Source: Terriglobia bacterium
Lineage (GTDB): Bacteria > Acidobacteriota > Terriglobia > JAIQFV01
Assembly: GCA_028716525.1 (NCBI GenBank)
Contig: JAQUPQ010000009.1
Location: 1-64,000 of the forward strand
DNA: 64,000 nucleotides
Direction of reading: 5' to 3'
Positions 42,133-50,521 of this stretch are shown here, in pieces. Below the pieces are notes generated by a model, which saw only the letters and a program-made list of their open reading frames with translations, had not been told where the DNA came from and did no database searches. The position numbers and the translations under genes were made by a program. The first letter of the stretch is position 1. The number at the start of each line of letters is the position of its first letter.

Positions 42133-43023
42133 CTATGCGGGTGAGGTGAGTGTCGCCACTTGGGTCTCGGCGTGATAGGAACTTCTAACGAGCGGGCCTG
42201 ACTCGACGTGCGGGAGCCCCAGCGATTCGCCGACTTGTTTGAGTTCTCGAAATTCCTGCGGCGTGCAGAAGCGCGCCACCCGGGCGTGTTGGCGCGTGGG
42301 TTGAAGATACTGGCCCAAGGTCAGAATGTCGACACGAATGGCCGATAGATTTTTCATCACATCCAATAATTCTTCCTGAGTTTCGCCCAGGCCCAGCATC
42401 AGGCTGGTTTTGGTAAGAATCTGCGGCGCTCGTCTTTTTGATTCCTCAAGCAGATGCGTCGACCAGGCAAAACGTGCTCCCGGACGGATGGAGTGATACA
42501 GCGAGGGGACGGTTTCAACGTTGTGAGCAAAAACGTCGGGCCGGGCTTCGAGAACTGTTTGCAGGCAATCAACGGACCCGCGAAAATCCGGTGTCAGGAC
42601 TTCGACCTTGGTCGGAGGAGTCAAAGCACGAATCTGGCGGATCGTTTCGGCAAAAATGAATGCCCCCTGGTCTTTCAAATCGTCCCGATCGACCGAGGTG
42701 ATGACGGCGTGTTTGATCCCTAAATTTCTGACGGCCTCGGCAACGCGTCGAGGCTCATCGAGATCGTAGGCGTTGGGCAGACCCGTCTTGACGGCACAAA
42801 ATCGGCAGGCTCGTGTACACACATCCCCCAAAATCATAAACGTGGCCGTGCGTTTCCCCCAGCATTCCGAGATGTTGGGGCAACGGGCTTCTTCGCAGAC
42901 GGTGTGAAGATTCTTTTCCCGCGCCAGGCGCTTCAGCTCGAAATAGCCTTCACTCGTCGGCAATGGAACCTTCAGCCATTCCGGACGGCGGAGAGGAGGT
43001 TCATATTCAGCGTTCTGCGTCAT
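42133..43023 (-). CDS. lipA: Lipoyl synthase
   Basis: A radical SAM enzyme that inserts two sulfurs into octanoyl-protein to form lipoate, here for the E2 protein of the same operon. Both clusters are visible: the auxiliary-cluster CEEARCPNISEC and the radical SAM CTRACRFC. The protein has 297 residues and ends with the conserved SSYHAE motif. ATG at 43023 is used; the frame also has a TTG seven codons earlier. No lipB is adjacent, so octanoyl transfer depends on a gene elsewhere. Confidence 0.95.
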   Translation of the reverse strand: MTQNAEYEPPLRRPEWLKVPLPTSEGYFELKRLAREKNLHTVCEEARCPNISECWGKRTATFMILGDVCTRACRFCAVKTGLPNAYDLDEPRRVAEAVRNLGIKHAVITSVDRDDLKDQGAFIFAETIRQIRALTPPTKVEVLTPDFRGSVDCLQTVLEARPDVFAHNVETVPSLYHSIRPGARFAWSTHLLEESKRRAPQILTKTSLMLGLGETQEELLDVMKNLSAIRVDILTLGQYLQPTRQHARVARFCTPQEFRELKQVGESLGLPHVESGPLVRSSYHAETQVATLTSPA

Positions 43024-43070
43024 GTCTTTAGTTTCCAAGGTCAATCATAAATTAAACGAGCCGCATTGAG

Positions 43071-43150
43071 GTGCCAGGTATCGGGTATCAGGGAATTCTC
43101 TCTGCGTCATCTCCGCGCCCTCGGCGCCTCGGCGGTGAAGAAGCTCCCGG
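43071..43150. repeat. CTCTGCG/GGCGGTGAA-type short repeat
   Basis: CGCCCTCGGCGCCTCGGCGG followed by TGAA at 43116-43139 repeats the motif at 4452-4490 and, inverted, at 2976, 34000, 36056 and 38040. It begins with a GGTATCGGGTATCAGGG piece like the ends of the fold-back repeat. Confidence 0.6.
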
Positions 43151-43171
43151 AATTCGAAAATCGGGACCGAG

Positions 43172-44527
43172 TTATAGGGTCTTCCATTCCTCCAAACGTT
43201 TCTTGACGGCCGCCATGAATTGGTCGGCCACGGCGCCATCGATGACGCGGTGGTCGAACGAAAGACTCAAGATCACCATCGATCGAACCGCAATGGCATC
43301 GTCTTCAATCACCACCGGACGTTTCTTGATCCCCCCAACTCCCAGAATAGCCACTTGCGGCTGGTTGATGATGGGCGTCCCGAAGAGGCTTCCGTAGATT
43401 CCCGGATTGGTGATGGTGAAGGTTCCGTTCTGTACCTCCTCGGGTTTCAGCTTCTTGGTGCGAGCGCGTTCCGCGAGGTCGCCAATCGCCTTGGCCAAGC
43501 CCACGAAACTCTTGTCTTCGGCGTTCTTGATTACGGGGACAATCAAACCCCAATCCAAGGCCACGGCAATGCCCAGGTTGATGTCTTTCTTGTAAATGAC
43601 ATTGTTTCCATCGACTGAAGAGTTGACGATTGGAAACTTGTGAATCGCCTCGATCGCGGCCTTGGCGATGAATGCCGTGAAGGTGAGGTGTGCGGCATTC
43701 TCCTGCTCGAATCGCTCTTTCTCGCGCTCGCGGAGTTTGATGATGGGCGTCACATCCACTTCGAAAATCGCGTTCACATGCGCCGAGGTCCGCTTGCTCA
43801 TCACCATGTGCTCGGCGATCTGTTTGCGCATAGGGGACATAGTTTCAATGGTCAATCGGGCCGGCGCGAAACCTGCAGTTGGTGACACAGCCGGCGCCGG
43901 AGCCGTTGGCGGCGGAGGCGCGACGGCGGGAGCAGGCTTAGTGGCGGGAGGCGGTTGCACCGGGGGCTTTGTCGTTGGTGGCGGCGCGGCAGGCTTGGCC
44001 GGTTGAACCCCTTTGTTGGCAAGGAAGCCTTCAACATCTTGCTTGGTGATGCGTCCCCCAATGCCGGTTCCTTTCACTTGTCCCAAATCAATTTTGTATT
44101 CTTTCGCCATCTTACGAACCAGGGGTGAGGAATGAATGTCCTCAGCCGCGGGCGGTGCCGGTTGTTTGGCCGCTTGAGGTGCCGGCTGTACCGTTGAGTC
44201 TGACTTTGTCGGGGATGCTTTGGAAGGTTCTGGAGGAGCTGTCGTCGGAGCCGGGGTGGAAGGTTGAGGCGCTTCTGCGGGTGCGCCGCTTTCTCCGTCC
44301 AACACTCCAACGACGGTGTTGATTTGAACCGTCTGTCCCTCCGGGACCAAAATTTGGGTCAGAGTTCCGGCAGCCGGCGAGGGTATTTCCGAATCCACTT
44401 TGTCGGTTGAAATTTCGAACAAAGGTTCATCGCGTTTGACGGGGTCTCCGACTTTCTTCAACCAACGTGTGACGGTGCCCTCAAAGATCGATTCGCCCAG
44501 TTGCGGCATAATCACGTTTGTCGCCAT
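43172..44527 (-). CDS. 2-oxoacid dehydrogenase E2, dihydrolipoyl acyltransferase
   Basis: A single N-terminal lipoyl domain (residues 1-78) carries the lipoylation lysine in STDKVDSEI. A long Pro/Ala linker leads to a peripheral-subunit-binding domain (SSPLVRKMAKEYKIDLG), a second Pro/Ala-rich linker and the acyltransferase core ending in SFDHRVIDGA with the catalytic His and Asp. Of 451 residues. The acyl specificity (acetyl, branched-chain or succinyl) cannot be fixed; alpha/beta-type E1 genes next door favour pyruvate or branched-chain substrates. It is 52 bp downstream of the E1 beta gene. Confidence 0.93.
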   Translation of the reverse strand: MATNVIMPQLGESIFEGTVTRWLKKVGDPVKRDEPLFEISTDKVDSEIPSPAAGTLTQILVPEGQTVQINTVVGVLDGESGAPAEAPQPSTPAPTTAPPEPSKASPTKSDSTVQPAPQAAKQPAPPAAEDIHSSPLVRKMAKEYKIDLGQVKGTGIGGRITKQDVEGFLANKGVQPAKPAAPPPTTKPPVQPPPATKPAPAVAPPPPTAPAPAVSPTAGFAPARLTIETMSPMRKQIAEHMVMSKRTSAHVNAIFEVDVTPIIKLREREKERFEQENAAHLTFTAFIAKAAIEAIHKFPIVNSSVDGNNVIYKKDINLGIAVALDWGLIVPVIKNAEDKSFVGLAKAIGDLAERARTKKLKPEEVQNGTFTITNPGIYGSLFGTPIINQPQVAILGVGGIKKRPVVIEDDAIAVRSMVILSLSFDHRVIDGAVADQFMAAVKKRLEEWKTL

Positions 44528-44579
44528 AAATCTTCTCCTTCGGGTGAGGCTGCGAGTGTCGCCTCCAGGGCGATGTAGC

Positions 44580-45554
44580 TCAATAGGCGGCCAATCCTCG
44601 AACAGCTTCCATCACCTTTTCGACGCTGGGAATAAATTGTTCCTCCAGCGGCGGCGAATAAGGCACCGGCGAGTCCGGCGCCGTCACGCGAACCACGGGG
44701 CCGTCCAGAGAATCGAAAATTTTCTCGGAGATGGTCGCCGCCAATTCGGCGCCCAGGCCCAAGGTGCGTGTGTCTTCGTGCAAGAGTATTACTTTAGATG
44801 TTTTCCGGACAGAATTCAAAACGGTTTCTTCATCAAAAGGATAAAGCGTCCGCAAATCTACAACTTCCAAATCCAATCCCTCATTCATTAAACGCGTCGC
44901 GGCTTCCAAGGCAATATGCACCATGGCGCCGTACGAAATAACAGAAATATCCTTTCCTTCCCGGGCGATGCGCGCCTGACCGAGAGGCACGATGTAATCC
45001 TCATCAGGAATATCTTCCTTGATGCGGCGGTACAGAAACTTATGTTCAAAGAAGATGACGGGATTATTATCGCGGATGGCGGCTTTCACGAGGCCCTTGG
45101 CATCATACGCCGTTGCGGGCTCCACCACCTTCAAGCCGGGTGTGTGCGCAAAATAAGCTTCGGGGTTCTGTGAATGGAAAGGTCCGCCATGGACACCGCC
45201 GCCGGAGGGCCCGCGAATAACCAACGGCACGGCTTGTCCCCAGCGATAATGCATTTTGGCGGCGTAGTTGACGATTTGGTTGAAGGCGCAGGAAATGAAA
45301 TCCATGAACTGCATTTCCAAGACCGGGCGCATTCCCATGACGGCGGCTCCAATGCCCGCGCCGACGATCGCTTCTTCGGAAATCGGCGTGTCGATGACGC
45401 GTTGAGGCCCGAAACGATCCAGTAGGCCGGCGGTCACTTTGAAGGCGCCGCCGTAACGGCCGATATCTTCGCCCATCAGAAACACATCCGGATCACGCTC
45501 CATCTCCTCCCAGAGTCCTTTCCGGATGGCTTCCAGATAAGTTACGGTTGGCAC
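44580..45554 (-). CDS. 2-oxoacid dehydrogenase E1 beta subunit
   Basis: The thiamine-diphosphate-dependent decarboxylase partner of E1 alpha. Typical strands are LMGEDIGRYGGAFKVT, TPISEEAIVGAGIGAA, GGGVHGGPFHSQNPEA and VVDLRTLYPFDEETV. The true start is GTG at 45554 (VPTVTYLEAIRKGL) with AAGGA six bases upstream; the frame runs 61 codons further only because it overlaps the small ferritin-like gene. 324 residues is the usual length. Confidence 0.94.
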   Translation of the reverse strand: MPTVTYLEAIRKGLWEEMERDPDVFLMGEDIGRYGGAFKVTAGLLDRFGPQRVIDTPISEEAIVGAGIGAAVMGMRPVLEMQFMDFISCAFNQIVNYAAKMHYRWGQAVPLVIRGPSGGGVHGGPFHSQNPEAYFAHTPGLKVVEPATAYDAKGLVKAAIRDNNPVIFFEHKFLYRRIKEDIPDEDYIVPLGQARIAREGKDISVISYGAMVHIALEAATRLMNEGLDLEVVDLRTLYPFDEETVLNSVRKTSKVILLHEDTRTLGLGAELAATISEKIFDSLDGPVVRVTAPDSPVPYSPPLEEQFIPSVEKVMEAVRGLAAY

Positions 45555-45588
45555 GTTGTGTCCTTGGAGTCGAAGAGACCGACCGCGC

Positions 45589-45858
45589 TCAAGCTTCTTC
45601 GGTATCGGCTTTATTTTCGCCTTCCGCGATGGCGGCTTCCATTTCGACCTGGGCCTCGATCTCCTCGAGCTGGCCGGAAAGATCGTCACGATGCACCAGT
45701 TCTTCCTGCGCCAGGCGGTCGTACACGTCTTTCTCATATTTCTTCTTGGTCTTTTTGGAGGCCTGCACGTAAAAGTCGTACGAGGCTTTCTCCCGTTCGA
45801 TGGCCTGCTTCAGAATTTCCGCTTGAGCCTTAAGTTCGAGCACTTTCGGGGAATCCAT
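45589..45858 (-). CDS. Half-ferritin/rubrerythrin-like small protein
   Basis: Of 89 residues, nearly all predicted as two long helices. AIEREKASYDFYVQAS and RLAQEELVHRDDL match the E-x6-Y and EExxH metal motifs of ferritin-like (rubrerythrin) proteins, but only one helix pair is present, so it would have to dimerise to build a di-iron site, as in encapsulated ferritins. The tail is acidic. It lies between the E1 alpha and E1 beta genes, 11 bp and 34 bp from them, with GGAGG before the ATG. The function in the dehydrogenase operon is unknown. Confidence 0.7.
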   Translation of the reverse strand: MDSPKVLELKAQAEILKQAIEREKASYDFYVQASKKTKKKYEKDVYDRLAQEELVHRDDLSGQLEEIEAQVEMEAAIAEGENKADTEEA

Positions 45859-45869
45859 AACCTCCGCCT

Positions 45870-46925
45870 TTAATCGGCGTACACTCCGGGCAACTCCGTG
45901 TGTTCGTCCGGCAGGGGACTCGCCTCTGCGAACGCCACCTCGTCGTCGAGCTCGCGAGTGATGCGCGCAATCACGGTTTGTTGTTCAGTAGGAGTCATCA
46001 AGCCATTTTCCTGCAGGTATTTTTCAAAACGTGCGAGAGGATCTTTCTTGCGCCACTCCGCCACCAGCTGCGAGGGCACATACTTGGCGTCATCGTGTTC
46101 GGCGTGGCCTTTCATGCGAAACGTCTCACACTCGATGAGGGAGGGACCGCCGCCTTTGCGGGCACGTTCCACGGCCTTCTTGGTGGTGGAATAAACCTTC
46201 AGCACGTCGTTCCCATCAATGGTTTCGCCGGGGATTCCGTAGGCCGCAGCAAAATCGGAAATGCGGGTATTCCTCATCTGATGGCTCACGGGAGTGGAAT
46301 AGGCATACTGATTGTTTTCCACGATAACGACCAGGGGGAGGTTTAGAGTTGCCGCAAAATTCAGCCCTTCGTGAAAATCGCCGACCCGTGTGCCCCCATC
46401 CCCGATGTAGGTCAAGGCCACTCGATTTTCTTTGCGAAGAACAGAGCTTAGTGCGATACCCGACATGACCGGGATCAGGGCGCCCAACATGGAAATGCAG
46501 GACATCACGCCGCGATTCAAATCTCCGAAATGGAGGTTGCAGTCGCGACCGTGGGTGGGGCCGGCCGCCCGGGCCATGTACTGACAAAAAATATCGCGGG
46601 GTTTGAATCCCCGGACCAGCGTAGAGCCGAGGTTTCGAATCATGGGGCCGAGGATGTCCTGTTTTTCCAGGGCGTAGGCTGTTCCCACGGAAATGGCTTC
46701 CTGGCCCAAGCTGGAATACAGCCCGCCAACCACTTTTCCCTGGCGGTAGAGGTGGCCCAGACGCTCATCCACGGCGCGATTCAGCCGCAAGAAATAAAAG
46801 AGCTCCTGCAGCCGGTCGCGCGTCAGAGTCCATGGGCTTGCAGACTTGACGGGCCGGGTGGGCGGCTTTTTTGTGGTCGGTCGAGATTTAACGGAGGTTC
46901 TACTTTTTAAGCTCTTTACTGAAAT
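45870..46925 (-). CDS. 2-oxoacid dehydrogenase E1 alpha subunit, apparent AUU start
   Basis: The thiamine diphosphate site is visible as GDGGTRVGDFHEGLNFA (GDG...N motif) and the phosphorylation-loop-like region as RNTRISDFAAAYG. Conserved N-terminal sequence (LQELFYFLRLNRAVDERLG) extends upstream of the only TTG/ATG-type start, and the frame stays open to a TGA at 46950. It has no ATG, GTG or TTG there. ATT at 46925, with GGGAG six bases upstream, gives a natural N-terminus (ISVKSLKSR), so I place the start there. An undetected base error or an indel are alternatives. Confidence 0.85.
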   Translation of the reverse strand: MSVKSLKSRTSVKSRPTTKKPPTRPVKSASPWTLTRDRLQELFYFLRLNRAVDERLGHLYRQGKVVGGLYSSLGQEAISVGTAYALEKQDILGPMIRNLGSTLVRGFKPRDIFCQYMARAAGPTHGRDCNLHFGDLNRGVMSCISMLGALIPVMSGIALSSVLRKENRVALTYIGDGGTRVGDFHEGLNFAATLNLPLVVIVENNQYAYSTPVSHQMRNTRISDFAAAYGIPGETIDGNDVLKVYSTTKKAVERARKGGGPSLIECETFRMKGHAEHDDAKYVPSQLVAEWRKKDPLARFEKYLQENGLMTPTEQQTVIARITRELDDEVAFAEASPLPDEHTELPGVYAD

Positions 46926-47008
46926 AACCGGCTCCCAGTCAATCGTTGCTCAAAGAGTTTCTTCATGGATTGGTGCGGATGCGCCCTCTCATTATAACAA
47001 GCTTCAAA

Positions 47009-48403
47009 TCAAATATGAATCGCCATATCAAAGGCGGCGTGAGCAGCCTCTCCCACGGCTTCTGCAACTGTGGGGTGGGCGTGAATGGTTTGAGCCAGGT
47101 CCTCAGCGGTGGCTTCCAGGGTCATGGCGGCGCCGGCTTCCGCGATGAGATCGGTGGCATGTGGCCCAATGATGTGGACCCCCAGAATTTCGCCGAACTT
47201 CTCGTCTGAAACGATTTTTACAAACCCTTCCGATTCCCCGATTATGTTGGCTTTGCCGTTGGCTTGAAAAGGGAACTTCCCAATCTTGACCTTGTGGCCG
47301 CGTTCGATGGCTTTGGCCTCTGTCCATCCAATGCTGGCCACCTCCGGATCGCAGTAAGTGCAATTGGGGCAGTGATCGTAGTTGATCGGGCGGGGCTCAA
47401 GTCCCGCCATATGTTCCACCGCGACGTGCGCCTCGAAGGAAGCCAAATGAGCCAGTTGCTGTTTGGGAACGATATCGCCGATGGCATACACGCTCGGAAC
47501 GCGGGTTTGCATGAAATCATTGATGGGAATATAACCGCGATCGGCTTGAATGCCGATTTTTTCGAGCCCGATATTGGCGGTGTTGGGCGCGCGCCCGACG
47601 GCCATCAATACTTTTTGCGCCTCCAAAGAAACGCTTTTGCCTTCCTCGGCGCTTTTTACAGTGACTGCGACAGCGTCTTTTTTGACTTCCACCTTCTCCA
47701 GCGCGGTCTTGGTCTTCACCGTGATGCCCTGTTTTCGAAAACTCCGTTGCAACTCGGCGGCCACCTCGGCGTCTTCAAACGGGAGAATTTGAGGGAGCAT
47801 CTCGATCAGCGTGATGTGACTTCCGAAGCGCGCATAAATGGAGGCGAACTCCACGCCCACGGCTCCCGCGCCGACAATCACCATCGATTGGGGCACGGCT
47901 TCCAGTTCCAGCGCTTCGTTATTAGTAATGATGCGGGTTCCGTCGATCTTGACGTTGGGAAAACTTTTCGGCTCAGACCCGGTGGCGATAATGATGTGCT
48001 TTGTTTCCAGAATTTTTTCCTCACCCGCTGGAGTCTTGACCCGAACTTTGTTGGGCGATTCCAGCGTGCCAAAACCGCGAAGGGATTCCACTTTGTTCTT
48101 TCGCAGCAAAAATTCCACGCCCTTGGCATTCTTTGCGACGATCTTGTTCTTGCGCTGTTGCACCACCTTCCAGTCGAGCGAAATATCTTTGAAGGAGATG
48201 CCAAACTCTTTGGAGTTTAAAAATTGCTGATACAATTTGGCGTTGAATAGTAATGCTTTCGTGGGGATGCAACCTCGAAGCAGGCAGGTGCCGCCGAAGC
48301 GATCGTCTTTTTCGACAATGATGGTTTTCAATCCCAACTGACCTGCCCGAATGCCGGCGACATACCCGCCCGGTCCGCTTCCGATGATGACAAGATCGTA
48401 CAC
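47009..48403 (-). CDS. lpdA: Dihydrolipoyl dehydrogenase (E3)
   Basis: A flavoprotein that reoxidises dihydrolipoamide of E2 with NAD. Visible are the FAD motif GSGPGGYVAG, the redox-active GGTCLLRGCIPTK, the NAD motif VGAGAVGVEFA and the C-terminal HAHPTVAEA with the active-site His-Pro-Thr-x-x-Glu. 464 residues is the normal length. It is first in the operon lpdA - E1 alpha - ferritin-like - E1 beta - E2 - lipA. Confidence 0.96.
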   Translation of the reverse strand: MYDLVIIGSGPGGYVAGIRAGQLGLKTIIVEKDDRFGGTCLLRGCIPTKALLFNAKLYQQFLNSKEFGISFKDISLDWKVVQQRKNKIVAKNAKGVEFLLRKNKVESLRGFGTLESPNKVRVKTPAGEEKILETKHIIIATGSEPKSFPNVKIDGTRIITNNEALELEAVPQSMVIVGAGAVGVEFASIYARFGSHITLIEMLPQILPFEDAEVAAELQRSFRKQGITVKTKTALEKVEVKKDAVAVTVKSAEEGKSVSLEAQKVLMAVGRAPNTANIGLEKIGIQADRGYIPINDFMQTRVPSVYAIGDIVPKQQLAHLASFEAHVAVEHMAGLEPRPINYDHCPNCTYCDPEVASIGWTEAKAIERGHKVKIGKFPFQANGKANIIGESEGFVKIVSDEKFGEILGVHIIGPHATDLIAEAGAAMTLEATAEDLAQTIHAHPTVAEAVGEAAHAAFDMAIHI

Positions 48404-48698
48404 GCTATTCTCCCTGGCTGAAGGATTTCGTATAAGGTTGTGAACTCACAAGGTCAAATTGGATTGACGGCGAGAATTATAACATAAGCCATTGTTGCGT
48501 GGATTTGCCTGAGGTGGTGCGCACTCAAACCTGGAAGAAAAAATGCTAATTGTCGCGACCAGATCCCTTTTGTTCTTCCTGTGACAAGCGCAAAAGTTCG
48601 CCAGCCATCCAGACCCAGAAACCCCTCAATTTCTCCGCCATTATTCGGGTGACAAGTGTAAGGCTACAGGCTACATTAGGACAGAAGGAGCAAACGCT
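48404..48698. other. Gap between lpdA and higA-like gene
   Basis: It should hold the lpdA promoter on the minus strand. I looked for a HigB toxin frame before the HigA-like gene and found none. No repeat of the families listed is obvious here. Confidence 0.4.
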
Positions 48699-49001
48699 AT
48701 GCCCATCAAAAATCCACCCCATCCCGGAGATTTCATTCGGACGGAGATTATCGCCCCCACAGGGCTGTCGGTTACGGCGGCAGCCGCAGCACTGAGGGTC
48801 TCCCGGCCCACGCTTTCGAGCCTACTCAACGGCAAGGCGGGTCTTTCCGCGGACATGGCACTGCGCATTGAGAAGGTTTTCGGAGTGAAGATGGACACGC
48901 TCATGCGTATGCAATTCTCCTACGAGATCGCGCAAACGCGCAAACGCGAGAAACAAATCCGTGTGCAGCGAATCCATCAATTCGCCGGCGTTCACACATA
49001 G
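48699..49001 (+). CDS. HigA-family helix-turn-helix regulator, no HigB partner
   Basis: A 100-residue XRE-type protein of the HigA/VapI antitoxin family, with the typical start NPPHPGDFIRTEII and the helix-turn-helix SVTAAAAALRVSRPTLSSLLNG. Such proteins normally follow a HigB (RelE-like) toxin gene and repress its promoter. The 295 bp upstream do not encode one. It may be an orphan antitoxin or a free-standing regulator. AAGGAG lies eight bases before the ATG. Confidence 0.85.
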   Translation: MPIKNPPHPGDFIRTEIIAPTGLSVTAAAAALRVSRPTLSSLLNGKAGLSADMALRIEKVFGVKMDTLMRMQFSYEIAQTRKREKQIRVQRIHQFAGVHT

Positions 49002-49209
49002 TCCTGATGAACAAAAGGGTCGGGCCGCGCCGAGCTGTTGTCGAAGTCTAATCCCCGGGTCAGCCCCGATGGGTCATGGGAGCCTCACCGGGCGCTCTGG
49101 AGTTTGAGCAACAGCCCGCGGAGATGTGGCCTAGTCCTCCTAATTTTAGCCAGGAGTTGACTCGGACTCAGAAAACGATATCATCATTCCCTCATCCGGA
49201 TCCCTGACT

Positions 49210-49371
49210 ATGAAAGGCCTTCTTTCTTTTCTTTGTGTCAGTGTCGGCGGCGCCATCGGTTGGTGGCTGGGGTCGTTCGTTGGAATCATGACGGCCGTCT
49301 TCCTCAGCGCCATTGGTTCGGGCGTGGGTCTCTATCTTGCCTTGCGCTTCCATCAGAAATACTCCGAGTGA
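49210..49371 (+). CDS. Small glycine-rich membrane protein (53 aa)
   Basis: ATGAAAGGC starts a frame for MKGLLSFLCVSVGGAIGWWL, then a second hydrophobic stretch and the end FHQKYSE. It has two membrane helices with small-residue packing (GG, GxG), a common pattern of conserved tiny membrane proteins. The function is unknown. The ribosome site is weak. Confidence 0.55.
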   Translation: MKGLLSFLCVSVGGAIGWWLGSFVGIMTAVFLSAIGSGVGLYLALRFHQKYSE

Positions 49372-49942
49372 TTGAGCGTATAGCGGGAATGGAGCGTTTC
49401 GTGGGGCCGTATCTCCGTAATGTGCACTTCTTGCAAAACAAGCTCCGCCAGGATGGTTTCCTGATTGAAGTGGCACCGTAAGGCCGAGTTTCATCCGGGG
49501 TGGGGCCTCCATAATGGCACTGGTAGCGCCCGGTTTTTGAGGCTGGCGGTTTTCTGCAGTGGGGACTTTTTCGGGCGAGATTGAAAGATCCGAGTATTGG
49601 CAGAATCTCCATTGATCGCGCCCAAACGCCGCAGCCTTCGCCCGATGAATCGGGGCTCGGCTGCGCTACCATTGCACCTCACGAGGGCCACGGGTAGCGC
49701 CGCCCGTTCTTTAGGGCGGCGGATTTTGCGTGTGGATTAGAGTCGAAATAGATTTCAGTGAGTTGAATCTCGCCAATCTCTAATCGGGCGTTCACCCAAT
49801 AGCCATCATATGGAATTGGTTGCATCAATCTGCGGCGGCGAATCTCCAGTCATTTCGTTGACAAATGAAAAGGGGTACGATACTTTACTTTTTTGAAGAG
49901 GCGGCACACTTATTACTGGAGTTGTTTGTTGATGAGGTATAA
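49372..49942. repeat. Gap with repeat units before the NuoI-like gene
   Basis: Bases 49627-49672 repeat the GCAGCCTTCGCCC...CTCGGCTGCGCTACC element of 34741-34780. Bases 49686-49725 repeat the GCCCGTTCTTTAGGGCGGC hairpin of 9591-9620. No gene is supported here. Confidence 0.55.
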
Positions 49943-50431
49943 ATGAATTTTTTGAAAGAGATTTTTGACGCGACATTTGCCATTGCGAAGGGCTACAGCA
50001 TCACCTTTAAACACCTTTTCCGGCCTACTATCACTGAAAATTATCCCGATGTGATGCCCAAGTTCGAGGAGCGCTATCGCGGTATTCACGAGTTGCAGCG
50101 CGATGAGAATGGTTTGGAGAAGTGTGTGGCTTGTTTTTTGTGTTCTGCTGCGTGCCCGGCTAATGCCATTTACATTGAAGCGGCCGAGAATACAGACCAG
50201 GAACGGTTCAGTCAGGCGGAACGGTACGCCAAGATTTACAACATTGATTATGGCCGCTGCATTTTTTGTGGGTTTTGTGTGGAAGCGTGTCCGACGGATG
50301 CCATCACTCATGGGCACAAATTCGAGTACGCCATATACGACACCAAGGATTTGGTTTACACCAAGGATAAGCTGTTAGTGCCCAATCCGAAGAAGGCCCA
50401 TTCGTCATCGGTTGAGGAAAAGGCGGCATAA
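49943..50431 (+). CDS. nuoI: NuoI-like two-[4Fe-4S] ferredoxin subunit
   Basis: The 162-residue protein matches the complex I subunit NuoI: KHLFRPTITENYPD near the start, then CVACFLCSAACPANAI and CIFCGFCVEACPTDAI for clusters N6a and N6b, and the usual YTKDKLL near the end. No other nuo gene is within the window, so it is either a split complex I gene or serves another dehydrogenase. GAGGTATAA precedes the ATG and a strong terminator follows, so it is monocistronic. Confidence 0.9.
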   Translation: MNFLKEIFDATFAIAKGYSITFKHLFRPTITENYPDVMPKFEERYRGIHELQRDENGLEKCVACFLCSAACPANAIYIEAAENTDQERFSQAERYAKIYNIDYGRCIFCGFCVEACPTDAITHGHKFEYAIYDTKDLVYTKDKLLVPNPKKAHSSSVEEKAA

Positions 50432-50473
50432 CGCAGGCTGCGGTCCATCCGGATTTTGGAAGTAATCAAAAAC

Positions 50474-50521
50474 AAAAAGCGGCGCCAAAGGGAAACTGGA
50501 AGTCTTTGGCGCCGCTTTTTT
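50474..50521 (+). terminator. Rho-independent terminator after the NuoI-like gene
   Basis: AAGCGGCGCCAAAG pairs with CTTTGGCGCCGCTT, a 13-14-bp perfect stem with a 13-nt loop and a T-run. The A-tract before it would let it work in both directions. Confidence 0.92.

Noticed and set aside
47264-48220. 318-codon plus-strand frame
   Set aside because: Antisense of lpdA.
48404-48698. HigB toxin gene
   Set aside because: All frames examined lack the RelE/HigB pattern and are broken by stops.
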